Position numbers and translations under genes: made by a program. The notes beneath the pieces are model-generated. The model was not told the origin of the DNA and searched no databases. It saw only the letters and a program-made list of their open reading frames with translations. A stretch of 64,000 nucleotides of DNA from Roseiarcus sp963836695 (GTDB taxonomy: Bacteria > Pseudomonadota > Alphaproteobacteria > Rhizobiales > Beijerinckiaceae), in the NCBI GenBank assembly GCA_963836695.1, contig CAWIKX010000009.1, positions 310,001 through 374,000 of the forward strand, written 5' to 3'. Below are positions 9,072 to 18,623 of this stretch, piece after piece; position 1 is the stretch's first letter, and each line of letters starts with the position of its first letter.

Positions 9072-9132
9072 ACGGCGCTCCTTATAGGCGCCATCGCCGC
9101 GCCGCGCAACGTGGCGCCGGTTCGCGAATGTC

Positions 9133-9624
9133 TCAAGAGCCCGGCGCGTGGGCTTGTGCAAGGATACGTTGGGCCTCCATGACTTCGGCGAGCGCTTCGC
9201 GCAGCGCCGCGAGGTCGTCGTCCGCAATCCCGGAATAGGCTTCTCGAGCAGCGGGTCCGCTCTCGGACCGGTCCTGAGGCTCAGCGGCGAGGGCCAGTTC
9301 AGCGGAAGATTCAACGGGTGATGGAATGGCAGATGACAGCGCCTGAACGCCCTGCTCCTTGAACAGCTTCTGCACGCCCTTGATCGTGTATCCTTCGTCG
9401 TACAAAAGGCGCTTGATGAGCCTTAACCGCTCGATGTCGTCAGGCCGATAGTAGCGCCGGCCGCCGGCCCGCTTGAGCGGCCGGATCTGTGGAAAGCGTG
9501 TCTCCCAGAAGCGAAGCACATGCTGCGGCAAATCCAGCGCCTCGGCGACTTCACGGATCGTTCGATAGGCTTCCGGGCTCTTCTCGATTGGGCCATCCGC
9601 TTGGGCTCGCGGCGAGAGAATCAT
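9133..9624 (-). CDS. MerR family transcriptional regulator
   Basis: This 163-residue protein has an N-terminal MerR winged-helix domain (about residues 20-90): YRTIREVAEALDLPQHVLRF, WETRFPQIRPLKR, GGRRYYRPDDIERL. The remainder is a low-complexity, Ala/Glu-rich tail with no effector-binding cysteines. It belongs to the small MerR-like regulators encoded directly after ihfA in rhizobial genomes. It lies 76 bp downstream of ihfA on the same strand, so both are probably transcribed together. Its targets are unknown. Confidence 0.93.
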   Translation of the reverse strand: MILSPRAQADGPIEKSPEAYRTIREVAEALDLPQHVLRFWETRFPQIRPLKRAGGRRYYRPDDIERLRLIKRLLYDEGYTIKGVQKLFKEQGVQALSSAIPSPVESSAELALAAEPQDRSESGPAAREAYSGIADDDLAALREALAEVMEAQRILAQAHAPGS

Positions 9625-9700
9625 GGGCGCCTCCGTCTGGCGATGACCGACTATCGGCCGCTCGCAACCGAAACGCTAGAGGAGCTTCGCCAAGAAGCGC

Positions 9701-10036
9701 CTAGTCCTTCTCCGGCGCGTCGCGTCCGTTAATCTTGGCCTTCAGCACATTGGATGGCTTGAACACCATTACTCGGCGAGGCAGGATGGGCACCTCGACC
9801 CCTGTCTTGGGATTGCGCCCCACCCGCTCGCCCTTGGAGCGAACGACGAACGAGCCGAAGCCAGACAGCTTGACCGTTTCGCCGCGTGCGGCTGCATCGC
9901 AAATCTCGTCCAGAACCGATTGGACGAGTTCCGCCGACTCTGTGCGAGACAATCCGATCTTTTGATAAACGATTTCCGACAAATCGGCGCGAGTCACGGT
10001 TTTCCCAGATTCGCGGCCAACCCTAGCGTTCGCCAT
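9701..10036 (-). CDS. ihfA: Integration host factor subunit alpha
   Basis: The sequence matches the HU/IHF fold: TRADLSEIVYQKIGLSRTES, then GETVKLSGFGSFVVRSKGER, then GRNPKTGVEVPILPRRVMVF (the DNA-bending arm with its proline), ending FKPSNVLK. The ATG at 10036 is chosen because the family starts about 15 residues before TRADL; an upstream alternative at 10048 adds four residues. With IHF-beta from elsewhere it bends DNA at specific sites during transcription, replication initiation and site-specific recombination. About 111 residues is normal length. Confidence 0.95.
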   Translation of the reverse strand: MANARVGRESGKTVTRADLSEIVYQKIGLSRTESAELVQSVLDEICDAAARGETVKLSGFGSFVVRSKGERVGRNPKTGVEVPILPRRVMVFKPSNVLKAKINGRDAPEKD

Positions 10037-10311
10037 ATCGAGCCCCAATCAATTTCCCCCTCCCGCGCGATGTCAGCCCTTGACCGCGCAGGTCCTAAGC
10101 GCACGTCGGCCACTCATGTCCGATCCGGATCGGAACTCTCTGTTCAGTCACGGCAGTCCCTGAGAGGTCGAACCTAGTCTTGGCGGAACAAAAAATCCAC
10201 GCCTGTCGCGCCGCTGCAACCGGCGCTAGCGCGAACCGGCCCCCGCTGTCTTGCGTCCTCCCGCAACCATGCCCCATAGGCAAGCCTAGCAAATGATGCA
10301 AGGAGTGTCGA

Positions 10312-11082
10312 TTGAGCGCCTCGAAGCCCGATGAACCGCCCCGGATCGCTCTTGTGACCGGGGCGTCTCGCGGCATTGGCCGCGCAGCGGCTCTCGCCTT
10401 GGCCAAGTCCGGCGCGCATGTTGTAGCGCTCGCCCGCACCCAGGGCGGCCTCGAGGAACTCGACGACGAAATTCGAGCGCTCAGGCCTGACGAGCTCGAA
10501 GCCACGACCCTGGTTCCCATGGATCTGCGCGACTTCGTCGCCATCGATCGGCTGGGCGAAGCGCTCCATCGCCGTTGGGGCCGGCTTGACGTCTTGGTCG
10601 GCAATGCGGGCGTTCTGGGCTTGCTGACCCCCTTGCATCAACTTGATCCAAAGGCATGGGACGAAGTGATGGCGGTCAACGTGACCGCCAACTGGCGTCT
10701 TATTCGGTCGCTCGATCCGCTGCTCCGCTTATCCGCCGCAGGACGCGTCGCGTTCATAACCTCTGGCGCAGCCAGCCGGGCGGATCTACGCGCCTATTGG
10801 GGTCCCTACGCTGTCTCGAAGGCGGCGCTCGACACCCTGGCCCGAACTTACGCAGCCGAGACTGTCAACACATCGAGCATCCGCGTCATGCTCGTCAATC
10901 CCGGCCCGTTGCGAACCCGCATGCGTGCAACCGCGATGCCTGGAGAGGACCCCTCGACGCTACGCGGGCCGGAGGACCTGGCGCCCAAAATTGTTGAGAT
11001 GTGCTCGGCGGATTGGGCTGAGACGGGCAAACTTTACGACTTTCCGAGTGATCGAATTTTGAGTTTCAAGGCTCCCGATTGA
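10312..11082 (+). CDS. SDR family NAD(P)-dependent oxidoreductase
   Basis: This classical short-chain dehydrogenase has the cofactor motif TGASRGIG near residue 18, NAG in DVLVGNAGVLG, the catalytic serine in FITSGAASR, and the YAVSK active-site tyrosine and lysine. Length (256 residues) is normal. Translation starts at a TTG at 10312, placed six bases after a clear AGGAG; no better ATG exists. The substrate is not predictable. It stands alone, divergent from ihfA. Confidence 0.9.
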   Translation: MSASKPDEPPRIALVTGASRGIGRAAALALAKSGAHVVALARTQGGLEELDDEIRALRPDELEATTLVPMDLRDFVAIDRLGEALHRRWGRLDVLVGNAGVLGLLTPLHQLDPKAWDEVMAVNVTANWRLIRSLDPLLRLSAAGRVAFITSGAASRADLRAYWGPYAVSKAALDTLARTYAAETVNTSSIRVMLVNPGPLRTRMRATAMPGEDPSTLRGPEDLAPKIVEMCSADWAETGKLYDFPSDRILSFKAPD

Positions 11083-11303
11083 GACGAAGGCGAGGCGGTC
11101 GCAAGGTCATCGCGTCCGCCCTCCCCGACCACGCACATCGGGCGCTTTCTTGGCCCCCCTCGCGGCGCCCTGTTGGTCCATTCGGCGAGCCGCCATCCGC
11201 AGCTCGATTATCGTGAAATGTGTATGCCGTTTAGCTTGGAACCCTGTCCAACCGAACGGGTTTCTTTAGCGAGTCTCGGTCCTTCAGACGAGGGAGATTG
11301 ATC

Positions 11304-11548
11304 ATGGCCACGCACCTAGCGGGCGCTCGTCCGCCAACATTACGCACCACTTCAAAGGAATGCATTTCCCCGCCTCTAAGGAAGAACTTCTCGAGCGGGC
11401 CCGAGACAGTGGGGCCGGCCAGGATGTGATCGAGGTGCTGGAGTCCTTCTCGGCTCACGAGGAATTCCAAACTGTGGCCGACGTCATGAGGGCTTATGGA
11501 GAAGCCGATCAAGCGCCGCAAACCGGGATCATCGATCGGAAGCCGTAA
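11304..11548 (+). pseudogene. DUF2795 small protein with early frameshift
   Basis: The body (HFPASKEELLERARDSGAGQ, DVIEVLESFSAHEEFQTVAD, VMRAYGEAD) is a DUF2795 domain, a small fold of unknown function often linked to stress proteins. The conserved lead-in SGRSSANITHHFKG lies in the same frame back to about 11318 but has no start codon there. An ATG at 11304 with AGGGAG seven bases upstream is the natural start but is one base out of frame, so a single base is missing near 11312-11318. Without it only an internal ATG at 11360 (62 residues) remains. Confidence 0.75.
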
Positions 11549-11864
11549 GAGGCGCGCACGGCTCCGCGGCGAAATTCGCTAGATGCGGCAAGGCAGGCGG
11601 CGATTGGCCGTCGGCCAGGATTCTGGTTCGATGCCCGACGCCTTCATCGCCGATTTCCCTTGAAGACAATTTGAACTCTCTATATGAGGAGCGCCTCGTT
11701 GCGTCCCGCTGGGGGCTGAACGGAGGGTCGCGCGCTCATGCGAGCGTGCGACAGGGCCACAATGTCCGTCCTCCCGTGTTCCCGCCTTCGAACGATCCGG
11801 TTCGAGCCTTTTCCGGGCTCGAGGGGCTCCGCGTGGGACGCGGTTGAATTGGAAAGGCCCATGA
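11549..11864. other. Leader and promoter region of the rpsF operon
   Basis: No gene is seen. A weak promoter-like pair, TTGAAG at 11660 and TATATG at 11681, is spaced 15 bases apart. The long untranslated leader before rpsF could carry the ribosomal-protein autoregulatory structure known for S6:S18 binding, but I could not fold it with confidence. Confidence 0.35.
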
Positions 11865-12317
11865 ATGGCTCTCTATGAGCATATTTTCCTGGCGCGCCAG
11901 GACGTCACGCAGCAGCAAGTCGAAGCGCTGACGGAACAGATCAAAACCACCATCGCCTCGGGCGGCGGCGCAGTCACCAAGGTCGAACCTTGGGGCCTGA
12001 AGTCGCTGGCTTTCCGCGTCAAGAAGAACCGCAAGGCTCACTTCACGATGCTCAACATCGCGGGCCCATCCGAAGCGGTGGTCGAGACCGAACGCCTGTT
12101 GAGCCTCAACGAGGACGTCATCCGCTATCTCACCATTCGCGTCGACGAGCATGAGGCTGGACCCTCGGCGATGTTGCGTAAGCGCGAGGAGAGCGATCGC
12201 GATGACCGCGGTCCGCGCGGACCGCGTGGCGATCGACCGGATCGTGGAGATCGCGGAGATCGTGGTGATCGCCCTCCCCGCCGGCCGCGTGAAGACGCAA
12301 CCCCAGGAGCAATCTGA
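11865..12317 (+). CDS. rpsF: 30S ribosomal protein S6
   Basis: The sequence opens MALYEHIFLARQDVTQQQVE and contains WGLKSLAFRVKKNRKAHFTM, the S6 signature. A long Arg/Asp/Gly-rich tail (DRGPRGPRGDRPDRGDRGDR) follows, typical of alphaproteobacterial S6, which is longer than the roughly 100-residue core. S6 binds S18 and sits on the platform of the small subunit. Its stop overlaps the rpsR start by one base (TGATGG), coupling translation of the partners. Confidence 0.98.
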   Translation: MALYEHIFLARQDVTQQQVEALTEQIKTTIASGGGAVTKVEPWGLKSLAFRVKKNRKAHFTMLNIAGPSEAVVETERLLSLNEDVIRYLTIRVDEHEAGPSAMLRKREESDRDDRGPRGPRGDRPDRGDRGDRGDRPPRRPREDATPGAI

Positions 12318-12553
12318 TGGCTGGCGCCCCTCGTCGTCCGTTTTTTCGCCGTCGCAAGTCCTGCCCGTTTTCCGGCCCGAACGCGCCTAAGATCGACTAC
12401 AAGGACATTCGTCTCTTGTCGCGCTACATTTCCGAGCGGGGCAAGATCGTGCCGTCGCGGATCACTGCGGTCAGCGCCGGCAAGCAGCGCGAGCTCGCAC
12501 AGGCGATCAAGCGTGCCCGATTTCTGGGCCTCCTGCCTTACGTGATCCGCTAA
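12317..12553 (+). CDS. rpsR: 30S ribosomal protein S18
   Basis: This 78-residue protein shows the S18 signature: FRRRKSCPFSGPNAPKIDYK, then LLSRYISERGKIVPSRIT and QRELAQAIKRARFLGLLPY. Only one cysteine of the zinc-type S18 is kept. S18 binds 16S rRNA as a heterodimer with S6, encoded immediately upstream. Confidence 0.98.
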   Translation: MAGAPRRPFFRRRKSCPFSGPNAPKIDYKDIRLLSRYISERGKIVPSRITAVSAGKQRELAQAIKRARFLGLLPYVIR

Positions 12554-12671
12554 CGACGACCGGGCGTCGCCGCGCCTAAATTTCGAACCCGCCGCGTCCG
12601 GCCGCGGTGGGAGCTGGAGGCGGGCGGCCGGCCCTCCTTCTAACCGCCACCCACGCGGGACAGCGCTCGTC

Positions 12672-13658
12672 ATGTTGCATCGCTTTGTCGTCGCCCTTGG
12701 AGCTGGATGCGCGGCCGCGCTCTTGTTCGCGGTAAGCGCGCAGTCGAGCCTGCTCGCGATGACGCTCGCGTATCTCGCGCCGCTGCCGATCATGATCGCG
12801 ACACTTGGCTGGGGACTCGACGGCGGGGCGATCGCTGCGGCGATTTCGATTGCGGTGCTCGCCGTCGTGACCGAGCCCTTGTCCGCCCTGGTGTTCGCCG
12901 GCTCGGTCGCCGCGCCCGCCTGGGTCCTGGCCACCTTTTCGATCACGCCCTTGGCGCGGTATCTACGCCGGCTGAAGCCGGATGGGCCGGCTCACCCGCC
13001 AGTCGGCGCAATCGTCTCGCTGGCGGCGGTGCTCGGGATGCTTGGCGCCATCGCAGTCCTGACGACAGTGATCGTGGTCTATGGCGGCTACCGTGAAGGC
13101 GCACGTCATGTCACGGAGGCGATCACCGCTCTCGCCGGCGACGCCTTTGAGGGCGCGCCGGGCAACCTGACCGCGCGTGACTTCGCCGAGGCGCTCGTAC
13201 GTTACGGACCGCCCGCGATCGCCGCCTCGACGCTGGTCATGTTGTGCGTCAATCTCTATGCCGCGGCGCGCTCGACCCAATTGTCGCGTAACCTTTCAAG
13301 GCCCTGGCCCGACGTGCCGACGTCGCTTGCCCTTCCCTGGCCAGTGGGCGTCGCTTTCCTCGTCTGTGTCGCAGGCGCTTACGCCCTGCCCGTTCCGACC
13401 GCGCAATATTTCTCCATCGGCGCTGGAGGCCTGGGGGCGGCGTTGGCGCTGCAGGGCCTCGCGGTCGCGCACGCGCTGTCGCGCGGTCTCAAGATGCGTC
13501 CTCTCATGCTGGTCGCGCTCTACGCCTGCTGCGTTCTGCGCGCCAAATACACCCTTCCCGTCCTTGCCGGCCTCGGCGTCATCGACGGATTCCTCAAGCT
13601 GCGCTCGCGCGCGGCCCTCATCGCCTCCCCTTCCCCGACCGGACCCAATAGGAGATAA
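12672..13658 (+). CDS. DUF2232 family multi-pass membrane protein
   Basis: This 328-residue protein has eight or so hydrophobic segments, with PIMIATLGWGLDGGAIAAAI near the N-terminus and YFSIGAGGLGAALALQGLAV near the C-terminus. It matches the DUF2232 proteins that alphaproteobacteria consistently encode between rpsR and rplI. Their function is unknown; resemblance to energy-coupling-factor S components has been suggested for the family. Its stop lies three bases before the rplI start, so it is cotranscribed with ribosomal-protein genes. Confidence 0.9.
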   Translation: MLHRFVVALGAGCAAALLFAVSAQSSLLAMTLAYLAPLPIMIATLGWGLDGGAIAAAISIAVLAVVTEPLSALVFAGSVAAPAWVLATFSITPLARYLRRLKPDGPAHPPVGAIVSLAAVLGMLGAIAVLTTVIVVYGGYREGARHVTEAITALAGDAFEGAPGNLTARDFAEALVRYGPPAIAASTLVMLCVNLYAAARSTQLSRNLSRPWPDVPTSLALPWPVGVAFLVCVAGAYALPVPTAQYFSIGAGGLGAALALQGLAVAHALSRGLKMRPLMLVALYACCVLRAKYTLPVLAGLGVIDGFLKLRSRAALIASPSPTGPNRR

Positions 13659-13661
13659 ACC

Positions 13662-14234
13662 ATGGATGTTATTTTGCTCGAGCGCGTAGGTAAGCTCGGA
13701 CATATCGGCGACACGGTGCGCGTGAAGGACGGATACGCCCGCAATTTCCTTCTGCCGCGCGGCAAGGCCTTGCGCGCGACCGACGCCAACAAGAAGAAGT
13801 TCGAGGTTCGCCGCGCTGATCTCGAGGCGCGCAACAACGAGCTCAAGCGCAGCGCAAACGAGGTCGCGGGCAAGCTCGACGGCGTGACCGTGGTGATCAT
13901 TCGACAGGCTGGCGAGACGGGGCAGCTCTACGGGTCGGTGTCGGCGCGCGACATCGCCGAGGCGCTGACCGCCGCCAAGCACAAGGTCGAGCGCGGCCAT
14001 GTGGCGATCCAGCAACCAATCAAGACTCTCGGACTGCACCACGTTCCGGTTCACCTGCATCCCGAGGTCGAGTTGAAGGTGACCGTCAACGTTGCCCGCT
14101 CGCCCGAACAGGCCGAACGGCAGGCGAAGGGCGAAGATTTGTCGGTCCGCGAGGAGACCTCGATGGACGACCTCGGACTGGAAGTTGGCCGCGCGCTGGC
14201 CGAGGCGGGTCCCAACGCGAGTTTCGAGCAGTAA
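13662..14234 (+). CDS. rplI: 50S ribosomal protein L9
   Basis: The N-terminal domain begins MDVILLERVGKLGHIGDTVR followed by DGYARNFLLPRGKA, the L9 signature. A long helix and the C-terminal rRNA-binding domain (GQLYGSVSARDIAEAL, PIKTLGLHHVPVHLHPEVEL) follow. At 190 residues it has the acidic C-terminal extension common in Hyphomicrobiales. It closes the rpsF-rpsR-DUF2232-rplI operon and contacts 23S rRNA at the base of the L1 stalk. Confidence 0.98.
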   Translation: MDVILLERVGKLGHIGDTVRVKDGYARNFLLPRGKALRATDANKKKFEVRRADLEARNNELKRSANEVAGKLDGVTVVIIRQAGETGQLYGSVSARDIAEALTAAKHKVERGHVAIQQPIKTLGLHHVPVHLHPEVELKVTVNVARSPEQAERQAKGEDLSVREETSMDDLGLEVGRALAEAGPNASFEQ

Positions 14235-14485
14235 TGATGCCCGAATGGGCGCGCAAAAGTGTACGGGCGCCGACGATTTCGGAGGCTTGACGGCGCTTTT
14301 GCGCAACTTTTTGCGCTCGGAGTTTCTGCGCCTCTCCAATTCGCGACGCGAGGAGAAGACACGCATTTGACTGGGAACCCGATCCAAGAAAGCCTGCGTT
14401 AGCCCCCGAAATGGCCCAATTCGCCCGGTAGCGCCGAGTTGCCGACAGACTTGGGCTGCGGTCGTGCCATGGGTTTCGCGACAGA

Positions 14486-15521
14486 ATGAAATCGTTCCTC
14501 CCTGCCCTGCCCCTCCTGTTGGCGCTCGTCTTCCCCTCGGGCGCCACGCACGGCGCTGACGCCGGCAAGCCCTTCCCCGTCACTCCCGACAATTTCGTCC
14601 GCGCGGAGTCCGGCCTCTATTTCAGCGGCGTGGTCAAGGATGGGGGGTTCGGCAAATTCATGCATCGCCGCGAACCGACTTCGGTCGCCAGGCAAACGAT
14701 CATCCGGATGAACCGCGATACGCTCTATTCGGCGGCCGTGTTCGATCTCGATGCGGGTCCGGTGACCATCGCCCTCCCCGATCCGGGCAAGCGCTTCCTG
14801 TCGATGCAGGTGATCGACGAAGACGAGTACACCCCCGAGGTTCACTATGGCGCGGCCGTCCGGACTCTGGACAGGGACCAGATCGGAACGCGGTTATATC
14901 CTTGTCGGCGTCCGCATTCTGGTCGATCCGAACGACCCGAAGGACATCGAGACGGTCCACATGCTGCAAGATGGGATCAGGGTCACTCAGCCCGGCGGCC
15001 CCGGGACCTTCACGGTCCCCAATTGGGACGCTTCAAGCCAGGTCAAGGTGCGGGAGGCCCTGCTCAGCCTCGGCGCGACCCTTCCGGACACCAAAGGCAT
15101 GTTCGGTCCGAGAGGGAAAGTGGACCCGGTTCGGCGCCTGATCGAAGCGGCGGTCGCCTGGGGCGGCAATCCCGAGGGCGAGGCCCTCTATCTCAACGTG
15201 ACGCCAGCCCATAACGACGGCAAGACGGTCTACAAGCTCACCGTCAAGGACGTGCCGGTCGAGGGCTTCTGGTCGATCAGCGTTTACGACCACAAGGGCC
15301 ATTTCGTTCCCAATCCGCAGAACGCCTATTCGCTGAACAACCTGACCGCGAAGTCCGCACAGGACGGGTCGTTCGCGATCCAGTTCGGAGGCTGCGACGG
15401 CTCGATCCCCAATTGCCTGCCCACCCCCCCGGCGTGGAATTATCTCGTGCGCCTCTATCGTCCGAAGCCCGAGATCCTGAGCGGCGCCTGGACCTTTCCC
15501 GAGCCGGAAGTCGCGCATTAA
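14486..15521 (+). pseudogene. Exported DUF1254/DUF1214 protein, frameshifted
   Basis: The first frame starts with a signal peptide (LPALPLLLALVFPSGATHGA) and the DUF1254-like NFVRAESGLYFSGVVKDGGF. A one-base gain near 14893 shifts it after QIGTR; the other frame continues YILVGVRILVDPNDPKDIET and ends in the DUF1214 segment with FWSISVYDHKGHFVPN. The repaired protein would be about 345 residues, with both domains in their usual order. The function of these envelope proteins is unknown. As written, translation ends at 15214 in meaningless sequence. Confidence 0.85.
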
Positions 15522-15821
15522 CGTCGCGCTCGAACCCTCGCCGTTGACCGTTGGCCTCGTTTCGACGCAGCCAACCTTTGCGTCAGAGCGTTACGTGAGC
15601 GGATATCCGGCTGCACGAGCCACAACTTGGCACACGCGAACCACGCGAGTTGATTTGACTTTTCGGCCATATGATCTATGGGGAGTCTCGCCGAGAGCGA
15701 ATGAATGCTCCGGCGCGGGCGCGAAGCTTGCGCGCCAGGATCCGCACCGCGTTGATGCGGTCCACCGAGGCCCCCATATTACGAAACGGCGGATGCGAGG
15801 CATTCGCGCAAGCGAGAACAG
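15522..15821. other. Intergenic region before the DEAD-box gene
   Basis: Nothing beyond a likely promoter region is seen. DEAD-box genes of this group often have long, cold-responsive leaders, but no hallmark motif is visible here. Confidence 0.4.
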
Positions 15822-17360
15822 ATGAAATTTAGCGAACTCGGCCTGAGCGAGAAAGTGCTCAAAGCCGTTGAAGCGTCAGGCTATGACACGCCGACGCCGA
15901 TTTAAGAACAAGCCATTCCCTACGCGCTCCAAGGCCGTGATGTTTTGGGCATTGCCCAGACCGGCACCGGCAAGACGGCTGCCTTCACCCTGCCGATGCT
16001 GTCAGTGCTGGAACGTGGACGCGCCCGTGCTCGAATGCCGCGCACCCTCATTCTAGAGCCGACGCGCGAGCTCGCCGCCCAGGTCGAAGAGGCGTTCGGC
16101 AAATACGGAATTAACCACAAGCTGAACCTAGCGCTCCTGATCGGCGGTGTGTCATTCGGCGATCAGGAATCCAAGATCGCGCGCGGCGCCGACATCGTCA
16201 TCGCCACCCCCGGCCGCCTGCTCGACTTCACCGAGCGCGGCGGATTGCTCCTGAACGCGATCGAGATCCTCGTCATCGACGAAGCCGACCGGATGCTCGA
16301 CATGGGCTTCATCCCGGACATCGAGCGCATATGCAAGCTCGTGCCCTTCACGCGCCAGACGCTGTTCTTCTCTGCGACCATGCCGCCTGAAATCACCCGT
16401 CTAGCCGATGCGTTCCTTCAGAATCCGGTGCGCGTCGAGGTCTCCCGCGCGGCGACGACCGCCGAGAACATCGTCCAAACCCTCGTTCCCTCGGGAGGAT
16501 CGCCGGAAGAGAAGCGCTCAACTCTGCGTGGGATCATCCGAGGCGCTGAGAACTTCAAGAACGCGCTCATCTTCTGCAACCGCAAACGCGACGTGCAAGT
16601 GGTCTACCGCTCGCTGCAGAAGCATGGCTTCTCGGTTTTGGCGCTGCACGGCGACCTCGACCAGCGCATGCGGACAGCGGCGCTCGACGCCTTCCGCGCC
16701 GGCGAGGTCCAACTCCTGGTCTGCTCTGACGTGGCCGCAAGAGGCCTTGATATTCCCGACGTAAGCCACGTGATCAACTACGATGCGCCCCATCACTCCG
16801 AGGACTATGTCCACCGCATCGGCCGCACCGGCCGCGCCGGCAAGTCAGGCGAAGCGCTGACCATCGTCTCGCGCATCGATCAGAAAGCGGTGGCCGAGAT
16901 CGAGAAGCTCATCGCCCGCAAGATCGACTGGCAAGAGGGCGCTCAGCTCCCGGCCGAGGACGATGGGGCCGAGGCGCCAGCACGCGGCCAAAGGTCGAAG
17001 GGGCGTGGAGGCGCGCGGACACGATCCCCGCGCCAGTCGACTCCAGAGGAGGCTGCGCATCCCGATCGGCACTCCGAAACGCGCGCCGATTCCCGCCGCC
17101 ACCATGCCGAGCGTCCGGCGCGTGAGCGCGTCTCGACCGAGGCGGCGCATCCGACGCGCGAGCGCCCTGCGGAGGAGGCGGAGCGCAGCGTTGGCGCGAG
17201 CAATCCGAGTTCCAGAGATCGCCCGCAACGCCGGGGGCGACCGCCCCGTGACGACGACGCGCCGGTCATCGGGCTCGGCGACCACGTGCCCGACTTCCTC
17301 TTGCGTCCAGTAAAGGCCCGCGCCAAAGCCGCGCCAGAGCCGATCGAAGCGGAAGAGTGA
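15822..17360 (+). pseudogene. DEAD-box ATP-dependent RNA helicase with in-frame stop at the Q motif
   Basis: The gene starts at ATG 15822 (MKFSELGLSEKVLKAVEASG). Codon 28, which should be the invariant Q-motif glutamine in PTPI-Q-EQAIP, is TAA (15903-15905). Past it the frame is fully open and carries every helicase motif: AQTGTGKT, PTRELAAQ, TPGRLLD, VIDEADRMLD, FSATMP, ARGLDIPDVSHVINYD and HRIGRTGRAG, then an Arg-rich tail as in RhlE. A single C to T change from CAA explains the stop. A restart at TTG 15945 would lack the Q motif and most of the ATP pocket. RhlE-type helicases remodel rRNA in ribosome assembly. Confidence 0.9.
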
Positions 17361-17402
17361 TGGCCGCGGCTGCGCGTTAAGGGCCGCCTGACATGTAACC
17401 CG

Positions 17403-17698
17403 ATGGCAAGGCTAGGTCTTTATCCGGCTCTGATCGTATTGATCCTTGGCGTTATCGCCCCCTTCTTCATTTTCAGACTTGGCCGCTTGATCGGATTCGC
17501 GCCTCTCCCGCTTTGGCCTTCGTTCTCGGAATTGGCTACGGCGCCGTGAAAGCGGAATATCCTTGGGTCGCGAACGGATTCCTCGGAAACCTCGCCTTCA
17601 CGGCTGGGAGCGCGTTCATCCTCGTCATCTATGCTGCTGTCGGCTACAGCGCGGGCGCCTTGATCGACAAAACGACCTCATCTTTCCACCAGGACTAA
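17403..17698 (+). pseudogene. Small two- or three-helix membrane protein, apparently frameshifted
   Basis: From ATG 17403 the frame reads YPALIVLILGVIAPFFIFRL, a membrane helix. About 30 residues on, the sense continues one base out of frame as ALAFVLGIGYGAVKAEYPW, with a second helix FTAGSAFILVIYAAVGYSAG and end SSFHQD. A missing base near 17480-17510 would join them into a protein of about 98 residues. Alternatively two separate short proteins exist. No family is recognised. It sits between the helicase and the ArsR-type gene. Confidence 0.5.
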
Positions 17699-17781
17699 GC
17701 TCGAGCTTCGGTCGCCAAGCTTCAGCCGGGCGTGAAACGTCGGGACCTAATCCTGGCGCATTCTCGTGTCGAGGTTTGGCG

Positions 17782-18572
17782 ATGGAAGCAAACATTGCAC
17801 TTCCCGCGGCTTTGATCGGCGATCCGGCGCGCGCCGCAATTCTATCCGCCTTGTGCGACGGACGCGCCCAGCCCGCCGGCGCGCTTGCGTATGCCGCAAG
17901 GGTAACCCCACAATCGGCGAGCAACCACCTCGCTAAGCTCCTGGAGGGCGGCCTGCTTGCCGTCGAATCCGAAGGTCGCCATCGCTACTATCGGCTGGCG
18001 TCGCCTCATGTGGCGGCGGCCATCGAAGCCCTCTCTCACTTGGCGCCACCGATCCGCTCGCTTGACGCGCCATTGACTTCGAAGGCACGGGCCTCCGGTT
18101 CAGCCGCTCCTGCTACGACCACCTCGCCGGCCGGTTGGGCGTCGCTATCGCGGCTGAGCTCGAGGCTCGCGGCTATCTGGTCGCGGCCGATCAAGCTTCG
18201 AAACGCTATGCGGTCACGGGCCCCGGTCAGCACTGGCTCCAAGAGCTCGGGATAGACGTCGCCGCGCTCAAACCGACCGCAGCCGGCGTCGCGCGTCGTT
18301 GTCTGGACTGGACGGAGCGGCGTCACCACCTCGCCGGCCCCTTGGGCGCGGCCCTCATGGCGCGCTTCGTCGATCTTGGGTGGCTGCGCCGCGATGGGGC
18401 AAGCCGCGCGATAGGCGTCACTCCGATCGGGATCTCCGAGTTGCGCCGTTTGCTGCAAATCGAGGCCCTCGACTTGATGGATGCGCCGTCTGAGCTTTTC
18501 CCCGGGGATAGATGTGAAGAGGCGCTCGGTTCAGGCGACGCTTCAGCCGTCGATGAAACCCGGACAGCTTAG
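17782..18572 (+). pseudogene. ArsR-type winged-helix transcriptional regulator, frameshifted
   Basis: The N-terminal half is an ArsR-like winged helix: AALIGDPARAAILSALCDGR, then VTPQSASNHLAKLLEGGLL and EGRHRYYRLASPHVAAAIE. The C-terminal half, one base out of frame from about 18085, has TGLRFSRSCYDHLAGRLGVA, the extension common to a group of larger ArsR-type regulators in proteobacteria. Repairing one lost base yields about 262 residues. The break leaves the DNA-binding domain translatable but with a wrong tail. The regulated genes are unknown. Confidence 0.85.
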
Positions 18573-18623
18573 ACCGAGTTAGATTGCTGCCCACGCATCT
18601 CAAAGATCATCGAGGCAGCAATC

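Noticed and set aside
12125..12946. Minus-strand frame spanning rpsR and DUF2232
   Set aside because: It overlaps two certain genes on the other strand, and its Ser/Arg repeats mirror the S6 tail.
13296..14387. Large minus-strand frame across DUF2232 and rplI
   Set aside because: Antisense to two confident genes in a conserved operon.
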